Shown piece by piece: positions 1 through 9,071 of a stretch of DNA of 64,000 nucleotides (the stretch's first letter is position 1; each line of letters begins with the position of its first letter). Location: NCBI RefSeq assembly GCF_009763255.1, contig NZ_WSJB01000012.1, forward strand, positions 124,001-188,000, given 5' to 3'. Source of the DNA: Bordetella sp. 02P26C-1 (lineage in GTDB: Bacteria; Pseudomonadota; Gammaproteobacteria; Burkholderiales; Burkholderiaceae_B). Below the pieces are notes generated by a model. The model made no database searches. It saw nothing but the letters and a program-made list of their open reading frames with translations, and was not told the DNA's origin. Position numbers and translations under genes: made by a program.

Positions 1-408
1 CAATGCCAATGCGCGTCGACCCGGTTGCACACGCTCTGATGGCGCAGGCTGTTCTGTGGCGGCGATATGTGTGGGCTGCAGAATTTCGCCCTGCTTCAAA
101 TCCGTGGCCAATTTTCGGCCCAAGACTTCATCCACGGCTTCGGCTCCGAAAGAATGCGCGGGTAACCAAGCCAGAGGCACCTCTCGCAATGCCAGGTCGT
201 CGATACCTAACGGCTTTCCAGCCGGAAGATCGACGGCGACAACTACGCGCTCTTGCGTCGGCACCTGTGCTTGGCGTGCCAATTCCGCTTCGCGCGATTG
301 GATGTGCTCGTGTACGGCCCAAGCCGCCGACAAGCCCGCTACGAGCGATACGCCGTATACCCCGAGTTTGCGGAGCCTGACGGGCAGTGGTGAGTGAAGA
401 GAGGTCAT
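1..408 (-). CDS. cpaB: CpaB-like Flp pilus assembly protein (N-terminal part, cut by window edge)
   Basis: Reading the minus strand from an ATG at 408 gives an open frame that runs off the window at position 1. It encodes 136 residues: a short basic N-terminus, one hydrophobic segment (about residues 16-32), then a region resembling a SAF domain (ERVVVAVDLPAGKPLGIDDL, later a GRKLATDLKQGEIL stretch). This layout is that of CpaB/RcpC, the periplasmic Flp pilus assembly protein that works with the outer-membrane secretin. The start codon overlaps the stop codon of the upstream exported protein (ATGA), so the two are probably translationally coupled. The C-terminal part lies outside the window. 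The assignment rests on motif resemblance and on the TadE/TadG neighbours. Confidence 0.75.
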   Translation of the reverse strand, partial: MTSLHSPLPVRLRKLGVYGVSLVAGLSAAWAVHEHIQSREAELARQAQVPTQERVVVAVDLPAGKPLGIDDLALREVPLAWLPAHSFGAEAVDEVLGRKLATDLKQGEILQPTHIAATEQPAPSERVQPGRRALAL

Positions 409-1217
409 GGCATTGTCTCCTCGGTCAGCTGCAGGTACACCGCGGTACCCTCTTCGATTTCCGCTAATGACACATAAAGCGACTGCCGATCCTGCCGCCA
501 GTAACCAGCCATATCATTCGAAATCTCCTGCACCCAGCCGTTATGACGCAACCCCTGATTGATGGTCCGCCATGCGACTTGTAAAGGGTATGTCAGACGC
601 CACACTTGCTGGATCACCGCGGGTTGATTGATCGCCTGTGGGTTGATCATCCGTTGGGTCTGCACGTGTTGCATGCCCGGCCGCGTGTCGCGATGGCCCC
701 GTTGTTCGACATGCATCGTCAACGACGCAGAACGCGGTATCCATATCGGCGGCACCGTGTCGTCATGCAACGAAACATCTAATGCGCCCGATGGATCGCC
801 CGCGTCGGTAGTCAGAGATGCCAGTGAGAAAGTCCCATACGTATGCCTGAGTCCCACCGGTGACAGCGAAATCAACGCGGATCGCCCTTGGACTTGGCCT
901 GCCAGTTGAATGCCCTGCTCAGGTTTTGCGGGCAGCTGGGACAGCGAGGGATACTGCTGGCGCATATGACTTAACGCCTCGATGACGGGATAAGGCATAT
1001 GAAACGCCTGAACATCAATTGGAATGCCAAACGCGCGCACGCTAGTCGGCGCGAGCGCGGGCGTGCTACCCGGCGGAATGCGCCACGAAAAGTCCGAGTC
1101 ATCCGCGCGGGCCTCAAGGACCACACTTGCGACCGAGACGAAGGCGAAGACAAACCAAAGACACCTCATCCACCCCGCCGAGAGCCGTCTCCGATACATC
1201 GCAATTCGCTTATTCAT
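405..1217 (-). CDS. Unknown exported protein within the Tad locus
   Basis: A 270-residue protein with a basic N-terminus and a hydrophobic core around residues 17-37 (CLWFVFAFVSVASVVLEARA), a likely Sec signal peptide cleaved near ARA-DD. I do not recognise the mature part. It is rich in beta-type sequence and Gln/His, with a late stretch that mentions weak helix. The ATG is preceded by a good GGAGG-type ribosome site about 4 bases upstream. The start overlaps the stop of the TadE-like gene by 8 bases, and its stop overlaps the cpaB start by 4. Position between pseudopilins and CpaB suggests a periplasmic or outer-membrane accessory of the pilus machine, which is inference only. Confidence 0.7.
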   Translation of the reverse strand: MNKRIAMYRRRLSAGWMRCLWFVFAFVSVASVVLEARADDSDFSWRIPPGSTPALAPTSVRAFGIPIDVQAFHMPYPVIEALSHMRQQYPSLSQLPAKPEQGIQLAGQVQGRSALISLSPVGLRHTYGTFSLASLTTDAGDPSGALDVSLHDDTVPPIWIPRSASLTMHVEQRGHRDTRPGMQHVQTQRMINPQAINQPAVIQQVWRLTYPLQVAWRTINQGLRHNGWVQEISNDMAGYWRQDRQSLYVSLAEIEEGTAVYLQLTEETMP

Positions 1218-1917
1218 CGATCCTCCCTACTTTTCTGTTGGCAGCAGCACCGCTTTGCACAGCGGCAGGCAGATCGCTCCAGGCCTCGACCCAATCACCA
1301 GGCCAACCCACGGCCCTCCTGGGAGCGGCGATGTGCTCCAGCCGTCGGAGCACGCTATCGGCCACCTCAGCGGATTGCTTCGCGCTATGCGACCAGCCGT
1401 GCTCGGATGTCTGTAAACGCCGTGCCACTTCGGCGTCCGACAATTCGGTGCCGGCGTCGAGCGCGATCACCGTCCGGCGCTTTATCGAGGGCAACCACGG
1501 GCGATTAACGTCACTTCCCCGCATGGCGCTTACGGTCACGGTCGCCACGCGCAGTTCTGAATCGACGTCGACCCAATCCCGCATCAACGCGCTAATTGTT
1601 GAAGTATTGCCATCGCCTGCATCGGAGCCGTTACCTTTCTCCGCATGCTGGCCGACCGCCGACACGTTTGCATCTTGCGATGATCCTGCTGTGGGTTGAC
1701 GTTCGATGCTCAATCGAGACTGAAGTGCGTTATCCGAGGCAGACGAATCGATGGCTCCAACAAATGCCGCTAGACGGCTGACGTGTCCAGCATGCTGAAC
1801 CCGGTGAATCAGGGAGTCAAGATCGATGATCGAGAGCATGAAAACTCCCAACAGCGCCATTGCCAATAACGCCTCGACAGCCGCTTGGCCGCGATGCCTC
1901 GGGTCTGTCATTGCCAT
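1210..1917 (-). CDS. TadE-like pseudopilin
   Basis: A 235-residue protein beginning with a class III prepilin-type leader: after nine polar residues comes G10-QAAVE, with Glu at +5 after the presumed cleavage site, followed by a hydrophobic helix (ALLAMALLGVFMLSII). That is the hallmark of TadE family minor pseudopilins, cleaved by a TadV/CpaA-type prepilin peptidase. The remaining 200 residues are polar and low in recognisable motifs, with a Ser/Asp/Gly-rich stretch near residues 55-110. The gene overlaps the TadG-like gene upstream by 10 bases and the exported-protein gene downstream by 8, so the block is one operon. The length is longer than that of many TadE proteins. Confidence 0.7.
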   Translation of the reverse strand: MAMTDPRHRGQAAVEALLAMALLGVFMLSIIDLDSLIHRVQHAGHVSRLAAFVGAIDSSASDNALQSRLSIERQPTAGSSQDANVSAVGQHAEKGNGSDAGDGNTSTISALMRDWVDVDSELRVATVTVSAMRGSDVNRPWLPSIKRRTVIALDAGTELSDAEVARRLQTSEHGWSHSAKQSAEVADSVLRRLEHIAAPRRAVGWPGDWVEAWSDLPAAVQSGAAANRKVGRIDE

Positions 1918-3458
1918 GATGCTTCCTGCGAGTTGGAAGGTACGAGCCGAGCCCTCCAGCGAGGGCGAAACAAGTCCGCGCTCATGGATGCATTAGCATT
2001 CCGGCTCGCGTTCAAATTATGGTTTTGATCGGAGCTCGAATTCGAGTCCAGGCCCGAGCTCGCAAGATCGCTGTAATACGTCTGCGCCGCACTACCGACT
2101 GTCACCGCGAGCCCAGCCGTGAGCGTATCCAATACGCCGCCAGACGTACTGTCGAGGCGTGGGCCTGCCGCGCGGCGATGTAATGACCCTAGCGACTGAC
2201 GCAACTGAATAGCAAAACGCAGTGATTGATTCGCCATGCCCTCAGCGACGTTGTAATACGCCGGTAAGCCGCGAGCTTCCATTAACCCGGCGTCGAAATC
2301 CGCGTACGTATCCGCCAGCGAGTTCTCTTCGCCCGTGACGATGTCCCAGGTGGTGTGCTCGCGTACCCACTTCCAGAAGGGCACATCGGAGAACTTCCTT
2401 GGAGGTCGTACGCCGTCGGGCCCCTGCGCCGCCCGATCACGGGCTTGTCCCCACGCGAGCGGATTCTCCCGGTAATAGCAAGCGAGCCCGGCATTGCCCT
2501 GGAGCTCGTGATAGGAAAGGCTATCCTGCGCTGACCAATGGCCGGCATCATCCAGGAGCGTATGGCCACGGCGCCGCAATTCAAATCGCTTTTCTCCGCA
2601 CGCCCGTTTGTCGTGCCGCGCGTCCCAGTCCGACAGGGACGTCAAGTCGCGTGACTGCAGAAACGGATATCGCATGGCGGCTTGCTCTACCCACCGACGA
2701 TACTCACCTGAATTCCGGCCCTCGTTACGCGCGACAGACGCCGCCGGATCCTCCGTAGACACGACGATCTGCATAGCAGCAGCGGGGTCGCGCTCGTCTG
2801 CCTGCGATATGCGAACCGCGTTTCCATCTATATTCAGGTAATTGGCACGCAGTACTCGCAACATCGTTTGGTCGCGCATGGCACGCATCTTTCCGACGAC
2901 CCCGTCGGCCGCCTTCAGCAGCACGTCATGTACGATCTTGTCGTGCCGATGAATGGCCTCGCCAATCAACTCCCTCTCGGAACCAGCAAGCCGACCTGTA
3001 GCAACCGGCAGCAGATGGGCCATACGGTATGCGGCAGCCGCCTCCTCGCCAAAATGTCGCTGCAACAACCAATCGGGAGGATCGCCAGCCGCTTTCACCG
3101 CCGCCAGGTTTTCAGCAAACTGATTCAATGACGCCAGCGTCATCAAATGTGCCATCGCCACCTGATGCGCCACCTGCGCGCGATTAACGTAAGCCAGCAG
3201 GTTGAGGCTGCGCGCCTGCGCCACCGCCCCGCTATAAGCGACCGCGTCTGCCACGTGCGTTAGCCGCACGCGGGCTTCTGCCGCCAGCGACATCCGCATC
3301 AGTCCGACCCACGCGGCTCCGCATACCAACAAGATGCACAGCATCAGGGGCAGCACTTGACCAGTCTGTAGGCGCCTAGTCGCTGCAGTCGGATATTGAC
3401 GGCGCATCAGCGCGCAGCACGCCGCCACGGCACGGAGCCTCCCCGGCGAGTCCATCAT
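1908..3458 (-). CDS. TadG-like (Tad domain) pilus-associated protein
   Basis: A 516-residue protein with a basic N-terminus and one transmembrane helix (about residues 33-60, GQVLPLMLCILLVCGAAWVG), followed by RLTHVADAVAYSGAVAQARSLNLLAYVNRAQ. Hydrophobic anchor plus the conserved A-D-A-x-A-x-S-G-A block is typical of the putative Flp pilus-assembly TadE/G-like (Tad) domain. The large C-terminal region would be periplasmic. Its ATG overlaps the stop of the pilin-like gene (ATGA at 3455-3458), indicating coupling. Unlike many TadG proteins I see no obvious von Willebrand A motif (DxSxS). The assignment is to the family, not to a proven function. Confidence 0.7.
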   Translation of the reverse strand: MMDSPGRLRAVAACCALMRRQYPTAATRRLQTGQVLPLMLCILLVCGAAWVGLMRMSLAAEARVRLTHVADAVAYSGAVAQARSLNLLAYVNRAQVAHQVAMAHLMTLASLNQFAENLAAVKAAGDPPDWLLQRHFGEEAAAAYRMAHLLPVATGRLAGSERELIGEAIHRHDKIVHDVLLKAADGVVGKMRAMRDQTMLRVLRANYLNIDGNAVRISQADERDPAAAMQIVVSTEDPAASVARNEGRNSGEYRRWVEQAAMRYPFLQSRDLTSLSDWDARHDKRACGEKRFELRRRGHTLLDDAGHWSAQDSLSYHELQGNAGLACYYRENPLAWGQARDRAAQGPDGVRPPRKFSDVPFWKWVREHTTWDIVTGEENSLADTYADFDAGLMEARGLPAYYNVAEGMANQSLRFAIQLRQSLGSLHRRAAGPRLDSTSGGVLDTLTAGLAVTVGSAAQTYYSDLASSGLDSNSSSDQNHNLNASRNANASMSADLFRPRWRARLVPSNSQEASWQ

Positions 3459-3769
3459 TGAGCGGCGGCGGCTGGTGTTTGTGTAGAGGAGGAGGTTGTG
3501 GTCTTATCTGCGCCGGGCGTGACGGGAGGCTTCCCGTACGTCTTCAACGTATGGCCCGTTGTCACCGCATTCGTGGCCAACGTGCCGGCATTATCCACAC
3601 GACCAGTGTTGTCCTCGCCCGCGAGCGTATGTGCCATCGCCGACGTCTGCGTACGCAGCACATCTCCGAAGTTCTGATAAGCAGCGACCGACGCCAGCGC
3701 CACCAATGCGACCACCACGATGTATTCCGTCATGCCCTGTCCGCGCTGACGGTTGCGTAAAGAACTCAT
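3455..3769 (-). CDS. Flp-type pilin-like small protein
   Basis: A 104-residue protein with a short basic leader ending in G10, then QGMTEY and a hydrophobic helix of about 18 residues. Glu at +5 and Tyr at +6 after the presumed cleavage site reproduces the G/XXXXEY signature of Flp prepilins. The tail (residues 45-104) is unusually long for a Flp pilin and is rich in Thr, Ser and Ala, ending in a TTTSSSTQTPAAAAQ-like stretch. It is the first gene of the minus-strand Tad block, with a GAGG ribosome site before ATG 3769. It could be the major pilin or a minor pseudopilin. No second Flp-like gene is visible here. Confidence 0.65.
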   Translation of the reverse strand: MSSLRNRQRGQGMTEYIVVVALVALASVAAYQNFGDVLRTQTSAMAHTLAGEDNTGRVDNAGTLATNAVTTGHTLKTYGKPPVTPGADKTTTSSSTQTPAAAAQ

Positions 3770-3908
3770 ACTCGGCCTCTTTCAAAAATTAGTGAGCCAT
3801 GAGTATGAGATGCCGTTAGCAGAACGGCTATTCGCGGTTTCCGAGGTGGATAAAAAGGCCTCACTCGGGACCACAGCATCACGGATCTGCTGTATAGACC
3901 CGCAAAGA

Positions 3909-3932
3909 TTACGGCCCCCGCAGGGGCCGTAA
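3909..3932 (-). terminator. Probable terminator hairpin after the FAH-family gene
   Basis: A perfect 10-bp stem TTACGGCCCC / GGGGCCGTAA with a 4-base loop lies about 60 bases past the stop of the minus-strand FAH gene. The following T-rich stretch (TCTTTG) is weak, so termination may be partial. Confidence 0.5.
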
Positions 3933-3994
3933 GTGAAGAACGTACACGAGATGCGAACAAGCGTATTCACTACGACATGAACGCAAGGCCCTGC

Positions 3995-4690
3995 TTAGCC
4001 GATACGCACGCGCAGCTCGCCAAGTCCGTCGACACCACCCACGAGTTCGTCGCCTTGTACGACAGCACCCACGCCTTCCGGTGTGCCAGTAAAGATCAAA
4101 TCGCCAGCTTTCAATTCGAACAGTCCGGACAGGTAAGCAATGCTCTCGGGGATATTCCAGATCATCTGAGAGATATCGCTGGACTGCTTGCGTTCGCCAT
4201 TCACGTCAAGCCAAATCGCGGCGTTTTCCAACGTGCCGACCACGCTGCGCGGATGCACCGGTCCAATCGGCGCCGACAGATCGAAGCCCTTGCCGACTTC
4301 CCATGGACGGCCTTGTTTCTTGGCCTCTCCCTGCAAATCACGGCGCGTCATATCCAGACCCAGCGCATAACCCCACACGCATTCGCCGGCCTGCTCAACC
4401 GGGATATCTTTGCCGCCCTTGCCCAGCACGACCACGAGTTCCATCTCGTAATGCAGATTGCTCGTCTTTTGCGGATAGGGCGTCACACCGGTTTCACCAT
4501 CGGCGATCACCACGAGCGCGTCATTGGGCTTGCTGAAGAAAAACGGGTCCTCGCGACCGGTAAAGCCCATCTCCTTGGCATGCTCGGCGTAGTTGCGACC
4601 CACGCAATAAATGCGACGCACAGGGATAAGTTCACTGCTGCCTGCGACTGGCACTACAACGGGCGGCGACGGAGGAAAAACGTAATCCAT
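3995..4690 (-). CDS. Fumarylacetoacetate hydrolase (FAH) family protein
   Basis: A 231-residue protein of the FAH/HpcE-type fold: the RRIYCVGRNYAEHAKEMG opening, the metal-binding acidic residues E82 and E84 in HYEMELVVVLG and D113 in ALGLDMTRRD, and the closing FTGTPEGVGAVVQGD block. Members act on acylpyruvates, oxaloacetate (tautomerase or decarboxylase) or ring-cleavage products; the short single-domain form is often acylpyruvate hydrolase. The substrate cannot be read from the sequence. An upstream in-frame extension exists, but the ATG at 4690 opens with the family-typical start and has an AAGG ribosome site. It stands alone between two terminators. Confidence 0.85.
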   Translation of the reverse strand: MDYVFPPSPPVVVPVAGSSELIPVRRIYCVGRNYAEHAKEMGFTGREDPFFFSKPNDALVVIADGETGVTPYPQKTSNLHYEMELVVVLGKGGKDIPVEQAGECVWGYALGLDMTRRDLQGEAKKQGRPWEVGKGFDLSAPIGPVHPRSVVGTLENAAIWLDVNGERKQSSDISQMIWNIPESIAYLSGLFELKAGDLIFTGTPEGVGAVVQGDELVGGVDGLGELRVRIG

Positions 4691-4781
4691 GTTCTTTAAC
4701 CTTGTTGAATGCACGCCGGTCTGTGCCGGCAAGTAGGGAAAGCCAGTCGTTGAGTGTATCGTTTTTTCCGTGCTGCATTGC

Positions 4782-4826
4782 CAAAAAACATAGGGCCACG
4801 ATGCTAGCGTGCATCGTGGCCCTATG
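4782..4826 (-). terminator. Rho-independent terminator of the hem-ppa operon
   Basis: A perfect 15-bp stem CATAGGGCCACGATG / CATCGTGGCCCTATG with an 8-base loop, followed on the minus strand by TTTTTTGG. It lies 40 bases after the ppa stop codon and fits termination of the whole hemC-ppa run. Confidence 0.9.
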
Positions 4827-4865
4827 ACGAAAGGCTGTATTAAAGCGTGACCTTAATGTCGGCGC

Positions 4866-5396
4866 TTAGCCCTTTTGATAGCGCTCTGCGCTACGCACGA
4901 TTTCCTCGTGAGCGGCGTCCACACCCTTCCATCCCTTGACCTTGACCCACTTGCCCTTCTCGAGGTCTTTGTAGTGTTCGAAGAAGTGTTGGATACGACC
5001 GATGTCCTCGGCGGGCAGATCTTCGTACGACTTGATGTTGCGGTACGGAGGATACAGCTTGTCCACCGGCACAGCCAACAGCTTGGCGTCGCCGCCGCTC
5101 TCGTCATCCATTTCCAGCACGCCCAGCGCGCGGCAACGCACGACCGCGCCGACCTGGATCGGGAACGGGGTCAGCACCAGCACGTCGGCGGGGTCACCAT
5201 CCTCGGACAGCGTCTGCGGAATGTAGCCGTAATTGCACGGATAGTGCATGGCCGTCAGCATGAAGCGATCCACGAACACGGCGCCGCTGTCCTTGTCGAC
5301 CTCGTACTTCACCGGGTCGGCGTTCATGGGGATTTCAATGATGACGTTAAAGTCTTCCGGCAGGTTCTTGCCGGGAGAGACGCGATCGAGACTCAT
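4866..5396 (-). CDS. ppa: Inorganic pyrophosphatase
   Basis: A 176-residue family I (soluble) inorganic pyrophosphatase that hydrolyses PPi to two phosphates in the cytoplasm. The signature [11 protein letters not shown] is present with metal ligands D66, D68 and D71; D103 in GGDAK matches the fourth conserved acidic residue. KYEVDKDSG and [10 protein letters not shown] blocks are also intact. The length matches the hexameric bacterial enzyme. It begins 3 bases after the hemY stop codon, so it is the last gene of the hem operon; removal of PPi favours biosynthetic reactions generally. A strong terminator follows. Confidence 0.97.
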   Translation of the reverse strand: MSLDRVSPGKNLPEDFNVIIEIPMNADPVKYEVDKDSGAVFVDRFMLTAMHYPCNYGYIPQTLSEDGDPADVLVLTPFPIQVGAVVRCRALGVLEMDDESGGDAKLLAVPVDKLYPPYRNIKSYEDLPAEDIGRIQHFFEHYKDLEKGKWVKVKGWKGVDAAHEEIVRSAERYQKG

Positions 5397-5399
5397 GGT

Positions 5400-7004
5400 T
5401 CAACCTTGTTTATCTGAGGGTAGATGTGATTTGTCGTCATTCCGCTTTTCCGACTCAAACGTACCGGCGGTGCCGGACAGCGGAGTGCCGTAATCGGCCC
5501 GAGGCGCATCGTCGGCAGGCACTGGAATCGGTGCACTATCGAAGTATTCTTCGATATCGATGTCACCACGGGCAGGCGCGACGGCCGGGGGATCCGGCTC
5601 CAGCGCGGCGGTTGCCTCGCGCTCTATGGCGCGAGCATCCGGATCCAGGACGTAGTCGGCGGGCGCGGAAGTCGGCAGGACTTCCACGGGTGCGGACACG
5701 GGAATGAACTCTGGGGGATAGGCAGAGTACTCGCCCTCGGCATCCAAATGCGCGGGATCCGCATTGGTGTCCGCGGGCGGCAGTGCCAGATCGCCAGCGA
5801 GCACGGGCAGCGCCATCGTGGCCGTCGTCGCCAGGCGCCAGTGCCGTACCGCGTCCTGAGAACGGTCAAGCCGGTCGTACAGACTGCCCAACAAGGCGTG
5901 CGTGCGTGCATCGTTACGCATCTGCACGCTGCGCTGCAGGTAATGTTCGGCTTGGCCCCAAAGCTGGCCGTTCAAACACAGCATGCCCAACGAGGTCAGC
6001 AGATCCACGTTGGTCGGGCGCTTTTGCAGCCATGCTTCGGCCTTTGCCAAGCGGCGAGGCACCTGATCGGCATCGCAACGCGCGTAGGCGTCAATCAGCG
6101 AGGGCGTGAAATGCAGAGGGATAGCGGTTTCGAGAATACGTGCGGCCTCTTCGGGTTCGCCCGCCGACTCGAATGCCATGGCACCGGCCAGCGCAATTTC
6201 TGGCAGCACCCGCTCGTCACTCTTGAAGTCTTTCCACACGCTGCGCCAGGCCTCGGTGCCCGATGCGGCCGCTGCGCGCAGGCGCGCTGCACCAGCACGG
6301 TCGATCAAGCTCTCTGCTTCCACCTTGGACAGGGCATTGCGACGCATCAGACCACGCGCCAGCGTAAAGACGCGATCATGATGATTGAGCGCCGACTCCG
6401 CACGCAGCAGCAGACGCAATGTGTGGAGATGACGGGCGCCGCCTTCCTGCAATGGCGTCAATACCGCCAAGGCATCCTGCGCACGTCCCTGATCCAGCAG
6501 CTGGTCGGCGGCGACAGTGGCAATCGCTTCTTGCAGGCCGGTGTTCCCATCGGCATGTTCGCGGGCCGCGTCCAACAATCGATCCCGGCGAGCAAATTCG
6601 CCTAACCCATGCGCGGCGCGGGCCGCCGACAACGCCGCCAGCACCCGGCGGCTACTGACGCGAGTCTGCCCGAGCAATTTGGTGAGATCTTTTTCGGCCT
6701 GACCGTAACGACCTTCCAACAGTTGCGTCCAGCCCCGCTCCAGCAGATCGTGATCGCGGGCCTGGGCGCGGTGACCGCGCCACACCCGCATACGATCCGG
6801 GATGGCGAGCAGCCACGACAGCACGCGCAGCGCGACATAGAGCGCGACAAATCCGCCCAGCACAAGCAGCACGAACAGCGTCAGCGACAGTTCGATACGC
6901 CAAGGGGAAACCAAGAAAATGACGTTGCCCGTATGCGAGCGCAACACCACCGCCAGCGCCACCGCGACGACAGCAAGCAACAAAGTCCAGAACCAGGTAC
7001 GCAT
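5400..7004 (-). CDS. hemY: HemY-type membrane protein of heme biosynthesis operon
   Basis: A 534-residue protein of the HemY (COG3071) family: two N-terminal transmembrane helices (about residues 5-22 and 38-62, with the family-typical VIFLVSPWRIELSLTLFVLLVL), a HemY_N domain, then TPR-like helical repeats up to about residue 400 (for example LTSLGMLCLNGQLWGQAEHYLQRS and ALLGSLYDRLDRSQDAVRHWR). The last 120 residues are an acidic, Pro/Ala-rich tail absent from the roughly 400-residue enterobacterial protein. The role of HemY in heme synthesis is not settled. It should not be confused with Gram-positive protoporphyrinogen oxidase of the same name. It starts 3 bases after hemX. Confidence 0.92.
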   Translation of the reverse strand: MRTWFWTLLLAVVAVALAVVLRSHTGNVIFLVSPWRIELSLTLFVLLVLGGFVALYVALRVLSWLLAIPDRMRVWRGHRAQARDHDLLERGWTQLLEGRYGQAEKDLTKLLGQTRVSSRRVLAALSAARAAHGLGEFARRDRLLDAAREHADGNTGLQEAIATVAADQLLDQGRAQDALAVLTPLQEGGARHLHTLRLLLRAESALNHHDRVFTLARGLMRRNALSKVEAESLIDRAGAARLRAAAASGTEAWRSVWKDFKSDERVLPEIALAGAMAFESAGEPEEAARILETAIPLHFTPSLIDAYARCDADQVPRRLAKAEAWLQKRPTNVDLLTSLGMLCLNGQLWGQAEHYLQRSVQMRNDARTHALLGSLYDRLDRSQDAVRHWRLATTATMALPVLAGDLALPPADTNADPAHLDAEGEYSAYPPEFIPVSAPVEVLPTSAPADYVLDPDARAIEREATAALEPDPPAVAPARGDIDIEEYFDSAPIPVPADDAPRADYGTPLSGTAGTFESEKRNDDKSHLPSDKQG

Positions 7005-7007
7005 GCG

Positions 7008-8204
7008 TTAGTCCTGTTTGGCCGAAGCACCGAACCCATCGGCGCGTAACGCGGCAACGCTGGCCAGACTGTCGGAGACATCGGGCAAGCGCACCGCGAT
7101 ATCCGTATTCAGCAGCTCATGCGTCAGACGCAGCGCCGCCTGCGTATCCACAGCACGGCCGTCGTAATAAATACTGAGCACGTTTTGCACATTTTCCAGC
7201 TCGTTCTTCCAGACCTCGGGCTGGCGCATCATCAGCGCCAGCTGCGCGGTCATCAGGCGCTGACGCAGCGTGCCACGGACTTGCTCGGCCTGATCGCCCG
7301 ACAACATCAACGCGGCGGGCTGGTCCACGCGTTGCACGCTGATCAGGTCACCCAATTCATTCGCCAAGGCGCCGCCGGCACGGGCTGGCCACGAGGCAAT
7401 TTCCGCGCGCCAGCGTTCCCACCAAGCCGCATCGGCCGGCAGTTGCTCACGGGGGTCCTGCGCGATGGTCGTGACGGGCGCTTTGGCCGGTGCGGGTTGT
7501 GTCTCGCTGGATGCGCCAGGCGCGGCCGCGTCGGGCACCAGCAGCGGCGCCTTGGACACCAGTGTCACCAGTCGCTCGATCCGCGCGGACTGCGCCGGAA
7601 TATCGACGGTCGCCACAGCGCGCAGGCGTTCAATGTCGCCATTAATGCTTTGTTGTAAACCCGAGAACTGCGGACGCGCGGCCTGTGCAAGGCGCGCTTG
7701 CGCGGTCTCCAGCGCCACGATGGCGTTGTTCACATTGCCGGCCAGCCGCAACTGCTGACTGGCCAACACCAGCAGGCGCTCGACATCATTGGCGAGGATT
7801 TCATCCGTCGCCGCGCCACTGAACGTTTCCCATGCCTGTTGCAAGTCGTTGTACCGGGTCTGCGCGGCCTGGGTTTTGGCTTCCAAGGTGCGCAGCTGGT
7901 TCGTATGGCCCTGCGAGAGGCTCAGCGCGTCGCGGGCTTCCTTGCGGCCCTGCGCGACGGCGTCTTCCAGGCTCGCCAGACGACTGGCGATCTCTCGCCC
8001 TGCAGTGTCGGCCTGTTTGCGCTGCGTCCAGAGCGCCCAGCCCAGGCCAATGGCCACAAGCAAAACAACGATCAGCGCCACGCCCGCGAAGCCGATACCG
8101 CGGGAAGAACGCTTTGCAGGCGCTGAGGCCGGCGAGGCAGGCGTCGATGCGCCCGGATCTGCCTGATGAGCGGCAGTTACAGTGTCAGGAGTCTGTTCTG
8201 TCAT
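7008..8204 (-). CDS. hemX: HemX family membrane protein (uroporphyrinogen-III C-methyltransferase-like annotation)
   Basis: A 398-residue protein when started at ATG 8204 (MTEQTPDTV). It has a Pro/Ala/Ser-rich cytoplasmic N-terminus of about 40 residues, one transmembrane helix (GIGFAGVALIVVLLVAIGLGWALW), a coiled-coil-like stretch (ASRLASLEDAVAQGRKEARDALSLSQG) and a helical periplasmic domain with the WWERWRAEIASW segment. This is the HemX (COG2959) pattern. The methyltransferase name is historical; no SAM-binding motif is visible. The longer frame from 8276 would overlap hemD, so the internal ATG 37 bases after the hemD stop is preferred. Confidence 0.9.
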   Translation of the reverse strand: MTEQTPDTVTAAHQADPGASTPASPASAPAKRSSRGIGFAGVALIVVLLVAIGLGWALWTQRKQADTAGREIASRLASLEDAVAQGRKEARDALSLSQGHTNQLRTLEAKTQAAQTRYNDLQQAWETFSGAATDEILANDVERLLVLASQQLRLAGNVNNAIVALETAQARLAQAARPQFSGLQQSINGDIERLRAVATVDIPAQSARIERLVTLVSKAPLLVPDAAAPGASSETQPAPAKAPVTTIAQDPREQLPADAAWWERWRAEIASWPARAGGALANELGDLISVQRVDQPAALMLSGDQAEQVRGTLRQRLMTAQLALMMRQPEVWKNELENVQNVLSIYYDGRAVDTQAALRLTHELLNTDIAVRLPDVSDSLASVAALRADGFGASAKQD

Positions 8205-8241
8205 GACGCGATTGTATTCGGTGAAACGCCAAAACTTCGAT

Positions 8242-9030
8242 TCAAGCCGCAACAAAGGCCGCAAGAATCGCATCATCGGCTGGCAAGCAGGTTTTTACCA
8301 TTGCGTTCGGCCCCGCGCCACCGCCCTCTTTGAGCTGTTGAGCGAGCTTGGGATGTGTCACCACAAAGTCACAGTTCTGCCACCAATCCTCCAACGCCGA
8401 GGCGCGGATCTGCGACAGGATAGCGACAAGACCCTCGCCACTGGTCAAAAGCCATGTGACTTTTTGCGAATGCCGGGCCCAAGTATGCAACTGTTGAACC
8501 ACCGTCGCCGCCCATTCCGCCGGCTGGCGCTCATAGGCCGCATGGATGCGGACATGGACGCCGCTGGCCTCTAACTGTTGGGCCAGCCAGTCGCGTCCGC
8601 GCGTACCGCGCACGATCAGCACACGCTCGGGCAGCCGCGTTTGCGCGCGCAGTAGCTCCCACAACGCTTCGGAATCGTGAGCTGGAGCATCGGGCGGGGG
8701 ACAAAAAACTGTTGTATCGGCGCCAAAACCTGGCTGCTCGCGTAGCGCCGCCGCACTCGCTGGCCCCACGGTGGCAACAGGCACATGAGCCGGCCATCGC
8801 GCGTGCCCGGTCGCTTCGCGTAACTGGCGGAAATAGACATGCGCCGCGTAGCCGCTCACAAATACGACGAGGTCAAACTGGCCGGGTAATGGCAATTTGC
8901 CGGCCGGAACCGGCAAGGGGCGCAGCGACAACGCCGGCAGCGCAAGGACTTGCCAACCGGCCTGCCGCAAGCCGTCAGCGAGCGCACCGTTGCGGCCCTC
9001 GGGCCGGGTCAGAATGGCGATCTGCGACAT
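8242..9030 (-). CDS. hemD: Uroporphyrinogen-III synthase
   Basis: A 262-residue HemD-type protein that would close hydroxymethylbilane into uroporphyrinogen III with inversion of ring D. The family is poorly conserved; supporting features are the opening ILTRPEGRNGALADGLRQAGWQVLALP, the VVFVSGYAAHVYFRQL block, VATVGPASAAALREQPGFGAD and the terminal LLTSGEGLVAILSQI with VVTHPKLAQQLKEGGG. Position directly after hemC and before hemX is the standard proteobacterial order and gives most of the confidence. The gap to hemC is 41 bases. Confidence 0.92.
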   Translation of the reverse strand: MSQIAILTRPEGRNGALADGLRQAGWQVLALPALSLRPLPVPAGKLPLPGQFDLVVFVSGYAAHVYFRQLREATGHARWPAHVPVATVGPASAAALREQPGFGADTTVFCPPPDAPAHDSEALWELLRAQTRLPERVLIVRGTRGRDWLAQQLEASGVHVRIHAAYERQPAEWAATVVQQLHTWARHSQKVTWLLTSGEGLVAILSQIRASALEDWWQNCDFVVTHPKLAQQLKEGGGAGPNAMVKTCLPADDAILAAFVAA

Positions 9031-9071
9031 GCGTCCTCTCTGGATACACCGCCCGAACGGCCGCCGGGCGT

